Source: Paramylibacter kogurei
GTDB lineage: Bacteria; Pseudomonadota; Alphaproteobacteria; Rhodobacterales; Rhodobacteraceae
Assembly (NCBI RefSeq): GCF_002742285.1
Contig: NZ_MDGM01000012.1
Coordinates: 806,001-870,000 of the forward strand
Direction: 5' to 3'
DNA: 64,000 nt
Part shown: one piece after another, positions 17,854 through 26,744 of the stretch
Position numbering within the stretch: position 1 is the first letter of the stretch
Layout: each line of letters opens with the position of its first letter
Notes under the pieces: model-generated
Told to the model about the DNA's origin: nothing
The model's input: the letters and a program-made list of their open reading frames with translations, nothing else
Database searches by the model: none
Translations under genes and position numbers: made by a program

Positions 17854-20031
17854 TTAGCGCAATGTGGATAACAGATTGCTGTAATCATCCGTCCACAGGT
17901 GTCTGTAATCAGAAGTCATGCTGCGCCATGTGTCGTCTTTGACAAATCGCTCAATAGCGCTCTGGTTACGGGCAAAAATTGCAACAGCGGATGCTTGATC
18001 CACATTTTTTGCGTTTGTCGCAGGGGCATAGCGAGTGCCAAGCGCAATCAATCCCAATTCGGATGCAATTTTTGACAAGGGTTTTTGTAATGCAAAATAT
18101 CGGTTGGAAATATGCATCACCAAAATGCCGTTGTCGTTCATATGCGACAGATACAGCTCTATCGCCTCTTTCGTGATTAAATGTACGGGGATTGCATCAG
18201 AGCTAAACGCATCAATTAACAGAATGTCAAAATTCTTGGGTGTTTGTTTGGCCAATACCAAACGTGCATCACCAATATGAGTTGGAATATCAGCTGCGCA
18301 TTGATCAACGAAATTAAACAGATTTGGATTGCGCGCAATATCATCAACCACAGGATCAATTTCGTATAAATCCCAATTTTGATGTGGCTGGCGATAACAT
18401 GCAAGCGATCCAACACCCAATCCCACAATACCAATGGACGTTGTTTCTTGTGTTTGTGCCGCCAGCATTATACGCCCCATCGGACCATTTGGATGATAAT
18501 AGGTAAGCGGAGTAGGGCGCGAACCCTTTTCAGATATACGTTCCGCGCCATGCAATGTTGTGCCGTTAAAATATTCGCGAACACCATCGTTATCCACGAT
18601 GCGATGTACGCCAAATACGCTTCTGGTTTGATAAACATGATTTGGCTGCGCAGCAAAATAAGTGACCAAAACAAACAATGCCAATGAAATTGCGCTTTGC
18701 CATGCGCTGTTTTTTAAAATGAACACCAATAAAAACCCGACAAATGTGACCGCGATCAGGTTTGGTTGTGCGAGCGTGTCGCCAATGAATTTGGGCAACA
18801 ACAACGCCACGAGAATCGCGATCCCACCAAAAACAATCGCGCGGATCATATCGGTAAGTGTTGGTTTTGTTTTGCCGTTCCAGATCAAAATGCTTGCCGC
18901 GGCAATCACAATTGGGACTTCATGAATGTCGTTAAACATATGTGTTGCGATGATCGAATTGAAAAATCCGCCCAAGGCGCCGCCAAGTGACATGAATATG
19001 TAAAACTGTGTTAAATGATCTTCGCTTGGGCGCGCATCATACAGGCGCTTATGGGCGATGATCGCGAGCAAAAAAAATGTAACGATCAGGATTAAAAAAT
19101 TGGTCCAACCAACGGCCGATATGCCTTCGATGCGTGTGGCAAAGAGCAAAAATATGAGACAAGCAGGGATGATCACGGCCTGTCGTTCGGCCGATAAAAA
19201 ATGCCGACCTGAAAATGCGATGATGAATGACACCAGATATAATGCCAGCGGAATAATCCAAACCAATGGAAATGAACCGATATCTGCACTGATTTTAGAA
19301 GTGACAGCCAGCATCAATGACGATGGTATCGCGGCAAGAATGATCCAATATAATCGGCGAATATTATTGGGGGCTGGTTCTATCTGTGGTGCGATACTCG
19401 ATTGTTCGCGAGTCACATTATTTAGCTTGGCCAAGCGACCCGACCAAAACAGCATCCCACCCAGAATCACGAAACCCGCCGTCCAGATCAACCCGATCAT
19501 ACGCGCCCCTAGCAATGGTTCGACGATCAACGGAAATGCCAGTAATGCAATCAATGAACCCAGATTCGAAGCGCTATATAAAAAATAAGGGTCATCGGCC
19601 GACGGTCCGCCGCTTCTTGAATACCATTTTTGGATCAATGGTGCATTTGCAGATAAAACAGCAAAGGGCAAACCAACCCCGGTGGCAAATATTAATAAGG
19701 TATTTGTCGTGCTTATGGAGCTTGTATCGGCAATCCAATTGGTGTTCACGCTAAGTGGTACAAACAATAGCGCAACCGCCCATAGCCCAATGTGCAAGGC
19801 GATTTGCCAAAAAACTGACAAATATTTTGTGCTGAGATGGGCATAGATATAGCCCAACAACAATACTGTTTGAAAAAACAACATTGCCGTCGTCCACACA
19901 GACGAAGAACCTCCGACAAATGGCAAAACCAATTTAGCAAAAAGCGGCTGAACAAAGAACAATAAGCCAGCAGAGAGAAAAATAGTGGGGATGAAAACGA
20001 TTTTTGAAATATGCGGGCGATTGAATGCCAT
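17854..20031 (-). CDS. membrane-fused spermidine-synthase-like protein
   Basis: A 725-residue protein with two parts. The first 440 residues or so hold about a dozen hydrophobic segments. The C-terminal 250 residues form a spermidine-synthase-like Rossmann domain, with the nucleotide-binding stretch GIVGLGVGSLACY, an acid in YEIDPVVDDIA and an ILLIDAFSSDAIP motif. Such MFS-like/SpeE fusions are widespread but their reaction is not established; the putrescine-binding residues of true spermidine synthase cannot be confirmed by eye. It stands alone between the secreted protein and the tRNA-Asp pair. Confidence 0.8.
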   Translation of the reverse strand: MAFNRPHISKIVFIPTIFLSAGLLFFVQPLFAKLVLPFVGGSSSVWTTAMLFFQTVLLLGYIYAHLSTKYLSVFWQIALHIGLWAVALLFVPLSVNTNWIADTSSISTTNTLLIFATGVGLPFAVLSANAPLIQKWYSRSGGPSADDPYFLYSASNLGSLIALLAFPLIVEPLLGARMIGLIWTAGFVILGGMLFWSGRLAKLNNVTREQSSIAPQIEPAPNNIRRLYWIILAAIPSSLMLAVTSKISADIGSFPLVWIIPLALYLVSFIIAFSGRHFLSAERQAVIIPACLIFLLFATRIEGISAVGWTNFLILIVTFFLLAIIAHKRLYDARPSEDHLTQFYIFMSLGGALGGFFNSIIATHMFNDIHEVPIVIAAASILIWNGKTKPTLTDMIRAIVFGGIAILVALLLPKFIGDTLAQPNLIAVTFVGFLLVFILKNSAWQSAISLALFVLVTYFAAQPNHVYQTRSVFGVHRIVDNDGVREYFNGTTLHGAERISEKGSRPTPLTYYHPNGPMGRIMLAAQTQETTSIGIVGLGVGSLACYRQPHQNWDLYEIDPVVDDIARNPNLFNFVDQCAADIPTHIGDARLVLAKQTPKNFDILLIDAFSSDAIPVHLITKEAIELYLSHMNDNGILVMHISNRYFALQKPLSKIASELGLIALGTRYAPATNAKNVDQASAVAIFARNQSAIERFVKDDTWRSMTSDYRHLWTDDYSNLLSTLR

Positions 20032-20140
20032 TCATGAAGTTCCGTGTCAATTTTTTGCGTATCTGCCGCAAATTATCCTCGAAATATGGTCTGAAAATGG
20101 CTGGAATCCAAACTTAATTTAAAAAGGTGCTTTGAACCGC

Positions 20141-20169
20141 TTGACGACACTGAACACGCGCCCTACAAG
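20141..20169 (+). promoter_or_regulatory. sigma-70-type promoter of the tRNA-Asp pair
   Basis: TTGACG (20141-20146), a 17-base spacer and TACAAG (20164-20169), ending 15 bases before the first tRNA-Asp. Position and spacing are right for a stable-RNA promoter. Confidence 0.55.
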
Positions 20170-20184
20170 GCCTCCACTTAGTGT

Positions 20185-20261
20185 GCGGTTGTAGCTCAGT
20201 TGGTTAGAGTGCCGGCCTGTCACGCCGGAGGTCGCGGGTTCGAGCCCCGTCAACCGCGCCA
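20185..20261 (+). tRNA. tRNA-Asp (anticodon GTC), copy 1
   Basis: A 77-nt cloverleaf: acceptor GCGGTTG/CAACCGC, anticodon stem CCGGC/GCCGG with loop CTGTCAC (anticodon GTC), T-arm GGTTCGAGCC, encoded CCA. It is identical to the second copy 27 bases downstream. Confidence 0.96.
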
Positions 20262-20288
20262 CTAAGAAAAATGGTTGCATCGCTTTAT

Positions 20289-20365
20289 GCGGTTGTAGCT
20301 CAGTTGGTTAGAGTGCCGGCCTGTCACGCCGGAGGTCGCGGGTTCGAGCCCCGTCAACCGCGCCA
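20289..20365 (+). tRNA. tRNA-Asp (anticodon GTC), copy 2
   Basis: A 77-nt perfect repeat of copy 1, including the encoded CCA, separated by a 27-base spacer. It is followed by a short T run (20366-20370) that may help termination. Both copies are probably made from one precursor. Confidence 0.96.
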
Positions 20366-20377
20366 TTTTTCAAAACT

Positions 20378-20842
20378 TCAAAACGTATATAACGCCAAAG
20401 ATTTCGCCATTAAGGCGGGCGTTTTGACGTTTTCGATTTGCATCGACACATCAAATTCAAACAAATATTGGCCTTTGCGACGCTCATTGATGCTGTCCAA
20501 TCCAACATTCGCGCGGATGCGGGCATTTGCACCAACAGGATGCAAAAAACGCACGCGATTTAACCCATAATTGATTTGCGCACGTGCATTTTTGGGAACA
20601 GGCGCAACCTGATTTAACATATGCGTCAGTAGCGCAAGTGTGAGATATCCATGTGCAATCGTGCCACCAAATGGTGTTTCTGATTTTGCGCGTTCTGCAT
20701 CAATATGAATAAATTGATGATCAAGCGTGACGTCGGCAAAGGCATTGATTCTGGATTGGTCCATTTGAAACCAATCTGATACCCCCAGCGGTTTACCAAT
20801 TTGTTTTAAATATGCTTCTAAATCCAGCTCTTGTGGTGACAT
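20378..20842 (-). CDS. MaoC-family (R)-specific enoyl-CoA hydratase/dehydratase
   Basis: A 154-residue hot-dog-fold protein. The catalytic Asp/His pair lies in FADVTLDHQFIHID, and FGGTIAHGYLTLAL is the family's substrate-tunnel helix. Members hydrate (R)-3-hydroxyacyl-CoA intermediates in fatty-acid or polyhydroxyalkanoate metabolism; the exact substrate is unknown. Start at 20842 (MSPQELDLEAY) is preceded by AAAGG and gives the standard length; the upstream 24 codons look non-coding. It converges on the tRNA-Asp pair and is divergent from the amino-acid ABC operon. Confidence 0.88.
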   Translation of the reverse strand: MSPQELDLEAYLKQIGKPLGVSDWFQMDQSRINAFADVTLDHQFIHIDAERAKSETPFGGTIAHGYLTLALLTHMLNQVAPVPKNARAQINYGLNRVRFLHPVGANARIRANVGLDSINERRKGQYLFEFDVSMQIENVKTPALMAKSLALYTF

Positions 20843-20919
20843 TTTAGCGCCTTTCGTTGAATCCGAATGAAACAGGCTTTGTTGACGCAACGCAAGGGTA
20901 GGGCGGCGATTCAATTCGA

Positions 20920-20947
20920 TTGATTCCTTTGGCGAAACGTCTAATCT
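20920..20947 (+). promoter_or_regulatory. putative promoter of the amino-acid ABC operon
   Basis: TTGATT (20920-20925), a 16-base spacer and TAATCT (20942-20947), about 33 bases before the start codon at 20981. A short inverted repeat (AATCT...AGATT) lies across and just after the -10. Confidence 0.4.
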
Positions 20948-20980
20948 CTCTCTTTAGATTCGAAATACAGGGAGAGTATT

Positions 20981-21715
20981 ATGATTTTGAAATCACTAGG
21001 CACTACATTGGGTGTTATGGCATTGACCGCAACAGTGGCGATGTCCGATACCGTTCGCATGGGTACAGAGGGCGCATACCCTCCCTATAACTTTGTGAAC
21101 GACAAAGGCGAAATTGATGGTTTTGAACGTGAACTGGGCGATGAGCTTTGCGCGCGCGCAGAACTGGAATGCGTTTGGGTGAAAAACGAATGGGATTCGA
21201 TCATTCCAAACCTTGTGTCTGGTAACTATGACACAATCATTGCAGGCATGAGCATCACCGAAGAGCGCGACGCTGTGATCGATTTCTCTGACGCTTATTT
21301 CCCATCTGATCCATCTGCATATGTTGGTTTGGCGGGTGCTGACCCTGCGTTGATTAACGGTGTGGTTGCCGCACAAATCAACACGATCCAAGCAAGCCAT
21401 GTTGCATCAAGCGGTGCACAATTGATGGAGTTTGCATCCCCTGATGAAACTGTTGCAGCCGTGCGCAATGGCCAGGCTGACACTGCATTGGCAGACAAAG
21501 CATTCTGGGAACCAATCGTTGCTGAAAGCAATGGCGAACTGGAATTCGTTGGCGAAGACATCGTTTTGGGTGCTGGTATCGGTGTGGGTGTGCGCGAAAG
21601 CGACGGTGAATTGAAAGCAAAATTCAACACTGCCATCGCTTCCATGAAAGAAGACGGTTCATTGAACACGATCATCAAAAAATGGTTCGGTGAAGACGCC
21701 GCAACATTTGAATAA
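20981..21715 (+). CDS. polar amino-acid ABC transporter substrate-binding protein
   Basis: Periplasmic binding protein of the family 3 (Lys/Arg/Orn/His/Gln) type, 244 residues. A signal peptide of about 22 residues is followed by the family start VRMGTEGAYPPYNFVNDKG, the GFERELGDEL block and ISITEERDAVIDFS-type motifs with the final KWFG. A cysteine pair (in ELCARAELEC) probably forms the disulfide seen in HisJ/LAO proteins. It is the first gene of an operon with two permeases. A hairpin after its stop codon may reduce read-through so that the binding protein is made in excess. Confidence 0.92.
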   Translation: MILKSLGTTLGVMALTATVAMSDTVRMGTEGAYPPYNFVNDKGEIDGFERELGDELCARAELECVWVKNEWDSIIPNLVSGNYDTIIAGMSITEERDAVIDFSDAYFPSDPSAYVGLAGADPALINGVVAAQINTIQASHVASSGAQLMEFASPDETVAAVRNGQADTALADKAFWEPIVAESNGELEFVGEDIVLGAGIGVGVRESDGELKAKFNTAIASMKEDGSLNTIIKKWFGEDAATFE

Positions 21716-21721
21716 TTGGTT

Positions 21722-21745
21722 TGGGGCGTTAGTTTTAGCGCCCCA
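21722..21745 (+). terminator. intercistronic hairpin, likely partial terminator
   Basis: A 7-bp stem TGGGGCG/CGCCCCA with a 10-base loop between the binding-protein and permease genes, without a T run. Such hairpins protect the upstream message or reduce read-through. Confidence 0.55.
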
Positions 21746-21756
21746 TTCATTTCAGA

Positions 21757-22617
21757 ATGTTTGAATTTTGTACAGATCCAAAATCACTGGAAACATTCCA
21801 GTGGTTTTCTTGTTACCTGACAACGCCAAAGCATATGTCGATGTATTACAGCCTGTTTACGGTTGTGGCATTGATTTTGTTGACGGCGCCATTTGGATTG
21901 ATGTTTGGGTTTATGGGGGCGTTTGCAAGCCGATCCAAAAACATGATCATCCGCATTTTGGGCAAAGGTTACACATCCATTGTGCGCGGTGTTCCTGACA
22001 TCGTGTTTTTTCTGTTTGTGCCCATCGCACTGGACCAAGCAATCGAATTTATCCGCCATAAAACGCTGTGTTGGGATGTGACCGAACCGATCTGGCGCGG
22101 CAATGATTTTGTGGTCTGTCGTGCCGCAAAAATGCCGCTGAGCGAAGCCGCCGTTTGGACGCATGACGTATATGGCTTTCTGCTCGCAGTGGTGGCATTT
22201 GCATTTGTATTTGGCGCGTTTTGTTCAAATGTATTGGCAGGTGCGCTTAAATCTGTTCCGCGTGGCCAAATCGAGGCTGGGCGATCAATGGGGCTTGGTG
22301 AACGTCAAATTCGCCGCCTGATCGAAGTGCCACAAATGTGGATATATGCATTGCCGGGGTTGTCTAACCTATGGCAATTATTGATTAAATCAACACCGTT
22401 GCTATTTTTGCTTGGTGTCGAAGACCTTGTTTATTGGGCCCGCGAATTGGGTGGATCAAAAACCAGCGCCTATGCCTATAGCCATGCTGATTGGCGCTTG
22501 GCTTATTTCACCGTTTTGTTGTTATTCTACTTGTTGGTTACGTCGATTTCACAACGCGGATTTGAACGTATGCGCAAACGCTTGGCGCGTGGCCAGAATT
22601 TTTCAGGAGCATCCTAA
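21757..22617 (+). CDS. amino-acid ABC transporter permease 1
   Basis: Inner-membrane permease of the HisM/HisQ family, 286 residues, with about five hydrophobic segments. The EAA-type cytoplasmic loop is IEAGRSMGLGERQIRRL, which docks the ATPase. An insertion of about 40 residues (LCWDVTEPIWRGNDFVVC) between the first and later segments carries a Cys pair. It ends in TAA immediately followed by the start of permease 2. The complex would import a polar amino acid with the upstream binding protein. Confidence 0.9.
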   Translation: MFEFCTDPKSLETFQWFSCYLTTPKHMSMYYSLFTVVALILLTAPFGLMFGFMGAFASRSKNMIIRILGKGYTSIVRGVPDIVFFLFVPIALDQAIEFIRHKTLCWDVTEPIWRGNDFVVCRAAKMPLSEAAVWTHDVYGFLLAVVAFAFVFGAFCSNVLAGALKSVPRGQIEAGRSMGLGERQIRRLIEVPQMWIYALPGLSNLWQLLIKSTPLLFLLGVEDLVYWARELGGSKTSAYAYSHADWRLAYFTVLLLFYLLVTSISQRGFERMRKRLARGQNFSGAS

Positions 22618-23412
22618 ATGACCTGTGGCGAGGCGGTATCAGCCTATCTTTTCCGCGCGATTGGTGTTGGCGAACGCCTGTTACCAAGCAATGACATTGG
22701 CATTTGTGAACAGGCGATTTTGATCGGTTCTGGCGTTATGTGGAACATATATTTCGCATTATTCGCGGTGATCCTTGGATTTTTTGCGGCGACTGCGTTG
22801 GCGCTTGGAAAATTTGACGGTGGCAAGTTCACTAAAAAATTCTGCGAATTGTTTATCTATTTCTTTCGCGGCACACCGCTGTTTATCCAGTTCTTTTTTG
22901 CATATGAATTATTCGTGCTTTTGCCACGTTTGTCGATTGATATTCCGCTGGGGTTCACAACAATCACCGCCGAAACGCGCTGGTTTACGCGTGCGTGGCT
23001 GGGTGCGGCGATTGTGCTGTTCCTTAACACCGCGGCATATTCCGCAGAAATATTTTACGGTGCATTGCGCGCCATTCCACGTGGCGAAGTAGAGGCGGGC
23101 GCCGCTCTTGGCCTGTCGCGTTGGCAACGCTTTCGTCTGATTGTGTGGCCCACCATGTTACGCTTGGCATGGCCATCATATACAAACGAAGCGATTTTTC
23201 TGTTTCACGCTACGACCTTGGTTTATTTTTCGTCTTTCCCTGCGTGGCAACAAAAGGGTGACGCATTATATTACGCCAACTATTTTGCCGAAAAAACGTT
23301 CAACCCGTTTATCGCATATCCGATTGTGGCGGCGTATTTTATCGCTGTGACATTGTTTTTGATCTTTGTATTTGGGCGCGTGAACAAACGCCTGACGCGT
23401 CACATTTTTTGA
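22618..23412 (+). CDS. amino-acid ABC transporter permease 2
   Basis: A second HisM/HisQ-type permease, 264 residues, with the EAA loop VEAGAALGLSRWQRFRL and family-typical YFFRGTPLFIQ and NTAAYSAEIFYGALRAIP blocks. Its start codon directly abuts the stop of permease 1. The gene ends the operon; its last 13 bases overlap the convergent symporter-kinase gene. No ATP-binding subunit follows, so the importer must borrow one encoded elsewhere. Confidence 0.9.
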   Translation: MTCGEAVSAYLFRAIGVGERLLPSNDIGICEQAILIGSGVMWNIYFALFAVILGFFAATALALGKFDGGKFTKKFCELFIYFFRGTPLFIQFFFAYELFVLLPRLSIDIPLGFTTITAETRWFTRAWLGAAIVLFLNTAAYSAEIFYGALRAIPRGEVEAGAALGLSRWQRFRLIVWPTMLRLAWPSYTNEAIFLFHATTLVYFSSFPAWQQKGDALYYANYFAEKTFNPFIAYPIVAAYFIAVTLFLIFVFGRVNKRLTRHIF

Positions 23413-26069
23413 TAGGGAAGCGTCACAACAAAGACCGCACCGCCATCATGGGCGACACAACGCAATGATCCGCCAAGATTTTTCATAATTTCTTGGCTGA
23501 TCGGCAAGCCCAATCCAACGCTTCCGGATGGGCTGTTTGATGACAACTGTATGAATTTTTCAAAAATCATTGCGTGATCTTGGGTCGGAATACCTGGGCC
23601 GTCGTCAGTGAAAACCAGTTCTACAGAATCTTGATTTTTACGACACTCAATGCTGATTGTGGGGTTGTCTTTGTCCGAATATTTCACCGAATTTGTGATC
23701 AGATTAATAAACACCTGTGACAAGCGATCCGTATCGGTTTCAATCACGCTGTCCAATGCATCACCATGATAGGAAATTTTGGCATTTGCCTGTGTCACAA
23801 TTTGCTGGGTAGATTTTAACACCCGTTCAACCACATCGGATATTTTTACCCGCCGTTTCGTAAGCTGCAATCGCCCGCTTTCAAGAAAGCTTAGGTCAAG
23901 GATTTCATCCAACAGATGGGTTAATCGTTGGCTTTCGTCATTGATTACAGATGAAAAATGTTTCAGCGTCTGTGGATCAAGGTTTTCGCTATTGTGCAAA
24001 ATCTCTGAAAACGAACGAATGGATGTCATAGGTGTGCGAAGCTCATGGCTCACCTTGCTTAAAAAATCATCCTTTTGACGGCCTAGTTTGGTCAACTTGG
24101 TATTGGCGGCGCGTAATTCTTCGGCGGTGTTTTTCAACACTTTTGATTGTTCTTCTAATCGGGCGGAATATTCCAAAACCTGTGCGGTTTCGTCCGCCAC
24201 GGCGATCAAATCTTCGACAGAGATAGCTTCGCTTGCGATGGCTTGCCCGATCATGGCATGGGCCGTTGCCGCCCCAACAGAGCCTGCAAAATTACGTTCC
24301 AACGTTTCCATGAATTTGGTCGTAATATCGGGAAGTCCTTCTAACTTACCTTGTAATTTTGCGTGTTCGGCAAACAGCTTTTTCGCATCGTGTCGCCCTA
24401 AAATACGCTGGGCAAGAATATATAATTCCTCTGGCGTTGTGGCTGGTTCGATGGGGCGCGGGTTGGTTGGTTGGCCGTAAACATTAATGAATTGTTGTGC
24501 CTGAACACGTTCCAGCGGGCGCGGTGATGTGGCAAGTGATGCGATGACAAATGCGAGTGTATTTGCGAAAATTGACCAGAACACCGCGTGGATCAACGGA
24601 TCGGAAATGGATATGCCAAATAACGCTTGTGGGCGTAGCGCTGAAATTCCAAATGGGCCATTGATGATCGCGTTTTGTGACAGGATAAAACCACCCGCAA
24701 AACTTGGTAAAAACAGGGTATAGGCCCACATGGCGAACCCAACGCTAATCCCAAAAAATGCCCCCATTCGCGTTGCATTTCGCCAGAATAATCCCCCAAC
24801 CAACGCGGGCAACACCTGTGCCACACCCAAAAACGCGATGTAACCAATTGATGCCAACGCGGATCGCCCACCCGTGAGGATGAAATATAAATAACCAAGC
24901 CCCAAAATCACCGCGATGCTGATACGTCGTGAGCGTAACAAAACCATTCGGATATCATCACTTTCGGGGATGCGACGACGAAACGTGTAAAGCCATAATG
25001 GCAATACGATATGGTTTGAAATCATGGTTGATAATGCGATTGCGGCGACAATCACCATTGATGTGGCCGATGAAAACCCACCCAAAAATGCAAATGCGGC
25101 AAGTCCTGCGCGGTTTTCAGATAGTGGAATCGTCAATACGAACAAATCTGGGTTTGATCCTTCGGGCAGGATGTTTAACCCTGTGACCGCGATGGGAACC
25201 ACAAAAATACACATTAAAAACAAATACATCGGAAATGCCCAACTGGCCGTGGCCAAATGGCGTTCAGCGGCATTTTCAACCACAACCACCTGAAACATGC
25301 GTGGCAAACAGATGATGGCGGTCGCCGACAGGAACGTAAGCGTCACCCAGCGCGGTGAAAATATCCCCTCGGTTTGGGGCAGGCGTTGTTCCATCAAGGC
25401 AAGCGTTTCGCTTGGTCCGCCCGACACGCCCCAAACCACGAAAACACCCACCGCAATCAATGCGGCAAGTTTCACAATTGCCTCTACCGCGATGGCAGTG
25501 ACAACGCCGTGGTGGCGTTCATTTGCATCCAAATTGCGTGTGCCAAACACGATGGTAAACGCGGCCAAGCCAAGCGCGATTAACAAGGCGGTGATGGCGG
25601 GGCTTACATCTGCAGGGGAGCCTTGTGTAAATACAGTAAAGCTAAGCGTTAATGATTGTAACTGTAGCGCGATATATGGCGTTGATCCAACCACCGCCAA
25701 GATTGTCACCAAAACACCCAATACATTGCTTTTGCCGTATCGCGATGAAATCAAATCGGCGATGGATGTGATGCGTTGTGTGCGCCCGATACGCACCAAT
25801 TTTCGCAAAAACCACCACCAGCCGATAAAAACCAATGTCGGCCCTAAATAGATGGTTAAAAATTCCAATCCATTACGTGCGGCGGATCCAACCGCGCCGT
25901 AAAATGTCCATGCAGTACAGTAAACTGATATTGAAAGCGTATAAACAAACGGAGATTCGATGAATCCCATTTTCCCCTGTTTTGCGCGTGTTTCGGCCAA
26001 TGCCGCAATACCAAACAGACAGGCCACATACAATAACGATATGGTCACAATCAGATTAAAGCTAAGCAT
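23400..26069 (-). CDS. sodium:solute symporter-histidine kinase fusion (CbrA/CrbS type)
   Basis: Membrane sensor kinase of 889 residues. Residues about 1-500 form an SLC5-type sodium/solute symporter with some 12-13 hydrophobic segments. A coiled-coil linker follows (about 610-670), then the HisKA domain with phospho-acceptor His675 in SHELRTPMTS and an HATPase domain with GPGIP and GLGLPI motifs. Homologues CbrA, CrbS and MxtR sense carbon status; CrbS and MxtR control acs and acetate use. It overlaps the small membrane protein by one base and is transcribed with the receiver gene. Substrate sensing (acetate or relatives) is inferred from the downstream acs cluster. Confidence 0.92.
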   Translation of the reverse strand: MLSFNLIVTISLLYVACLFGIAALAETRAKQGKMGFIESPFVYTLSISVYCTAWTFYGAVGSAARNGLEFLTIYLGPTLVFIGWWWFLRKLVRIGRTQRITSIADLISSRYGKSNVLGVLVTILAVVGSTPYIALQLQSLTLSFTVFTQGSPADVSPAITALLIALGLAAFTIVFGTRNLDANERHHGVVTAIAVEAIVKLAALIAVGVFVVWGVSGGPSETLALMEQRLPQTEGIFSPRWVTLTFLSATAIICLPRMFQVVVVENAAERHLATASWAFPMYLFLMCIFVVPIAVTGLNILPEGSNPDLFVLTIPLSENRAGLAAFAFLGGFSSATSMVIVAAIALSTMISNHIVLPLWLYTFRRRIPESDDIRMVLLRSRRISIAVILGLGYLYFILTGGRSALASIGYIAFLGVAQVLPALVGGLFWRNATRMGAFFGISVGFAMWAYTLFLPSFAGGFILSQNAIINGPFGISALRPQALFGISISDPLIHAVFWSIFANTLAFVIASLATSPRPLERVQAQQFINVYGQPTNPRPIEPATTPEELYILAQRILGRHDAKKLFAEHAKLQGKLEGLPDITTKFMETLERNFAGSVGAATAHAMIGQAIASEAISVEDLIAVADETAQVLEYSARLEEQSKVLKNTAEELRAANTKLTKLGRQKDDFLSKVSHELRTPMTSIRSFSEILHNSENLDPQTLKHFSSVINDESQRLTHLLDEILDLSFLESGRLQLTKRRVKISDVVERVLKSTQQIVTQANAKISYHGDALDSVIETDTDRLSQVFINLITNSVKYSDKDNPTISIECRKNQDSVELVFTDDGPGIPTQDHAMIFEKFIQLSSNSPSGSVGLGLPISQEIMKNLGGSLRCVAHDGGAVFVVTLPYQKM

Positions 26070-26320
26070 TATTCATCCGCCACTTCGCTGACCAAAAAAC
26101 GCGACAGGATGAACGCGCAAATGATTAATGCCGCCCATGTGCCAAAGATATATGCCAACAGGCCAAGCTTGTTCGGGCCATCTGATGTCAGTGTAAATGC
26201 ATTGATCATTGGGGTCAGCAACAGACAAATCCCCAAGCCCAAAATACCCAAAGATAGTTCGGATAATTTACGCCGCCGTCGGCGTTTGTCGATCTGTTGT
26301 TGTCCGCTGATTTTGTTCAT
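26069..26320 (-). CDS. small two-helix membrane protein
   Basis: An 83-residue protein with a very basic N-terminus (KRRRRRK) and two hydrophobic helices (about residues 24-42 and 50-72). It overlaps the receiver gene by ATGA (26317-26320) and the symporter-kinase by one base, so the three are translationally coupled. I do not recognise the family. Small two-helix proteins such as DUF485 (YjcH) accompany SLC5 carriers such as the acetate permease ActP, so it may be an accessory subunit of the symporter-kinase. This is inferred by position only. Confidence 0.7.
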   Translation of the reverse strand: MNKISGQQQIDKRRRRRKLSELSLGILGLGICLLLTPMINAFTLTSDGPNKLGLLAYIFGTWAALIICAFILSRFLVSEVADE

Positions 26321-26685
26321 GATTTCAACAGGTTCAAAACACTTGCGACCAATTCGCTATTGGCAAAAGGTTTGGTCATGAACAGGCTAGCACCCGCGGT
26401 TTCCGCCGCTGCGCGATCCTTTTTCTGACCTTTGGCAGTTAACATCAATACGGGTAAATCAGCGAGCGTTTCGTTGCTTCGGATATCTTCGAGAATTTTC
26501 ATACCCGATATGTTTGGCAACATTAGATCCAATATAACCAAGTCAGGGCGTGTTTTTTGAATAAAAGCGACCGAGCCTTCGCCATCGTTGAATGAAGAAA
26601 CACGCAAACCTTCGCGTTCCAACAGAAATGTCAAAGCCTCGACAATGAATGGTTCATCTTCGATGATCGTAACGGATTTTGCCAA
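26317..26685 (-). CDS. single-domain response regulator
   Basis: A 122-residue receiver domain without an output domain. The acidic pair is EDE near residues 9-11, the phospho-acceptor is Asp53 in LVILDLMLPN, followed by Thr in MLTAKG and Lys in MTKPF. The start is a TTG at 26685 preceded by a near-perfect GGGAGGGAGAG. As it is coupled to the symporter-kinase genes it is likely their partner. Lacking a DNA-binding domain, it may act by protein contact or as a phosphate sink. Confidence 0.92.
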   Translation of the reverse strand: MAKSVTIIEDEPFIVEALTFLLEREGLRVSSFNDGEGSVAFIQKTRPDLVILDLMLPNISGMKILEDIRSNETLADLPVLMLTAKGQKKDRAAAETAGASLFMTKPFANSELVASVLNLLKS

Positions 26686-26744
26686 CTCTCCCTCCCAAGA
26701 TGCAGCGGGGACAACCTAGCGGGATTTTTGAAACTAACAAGGGG

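Noticed and set aside
19058..19588. 176-codon plus-strand frame opposite the spermidine-synthase-like gene
   Set aside because: Antisense shadow; composition is that of reversed membrane-helix codons.
24315..24324. TTTGGTCGTA inside the symporter-kinase gene
   Set aside because: Within coding sequence and not near a start; shows that partial copies of the proposed element arise by chance, which lowers confidence in it.
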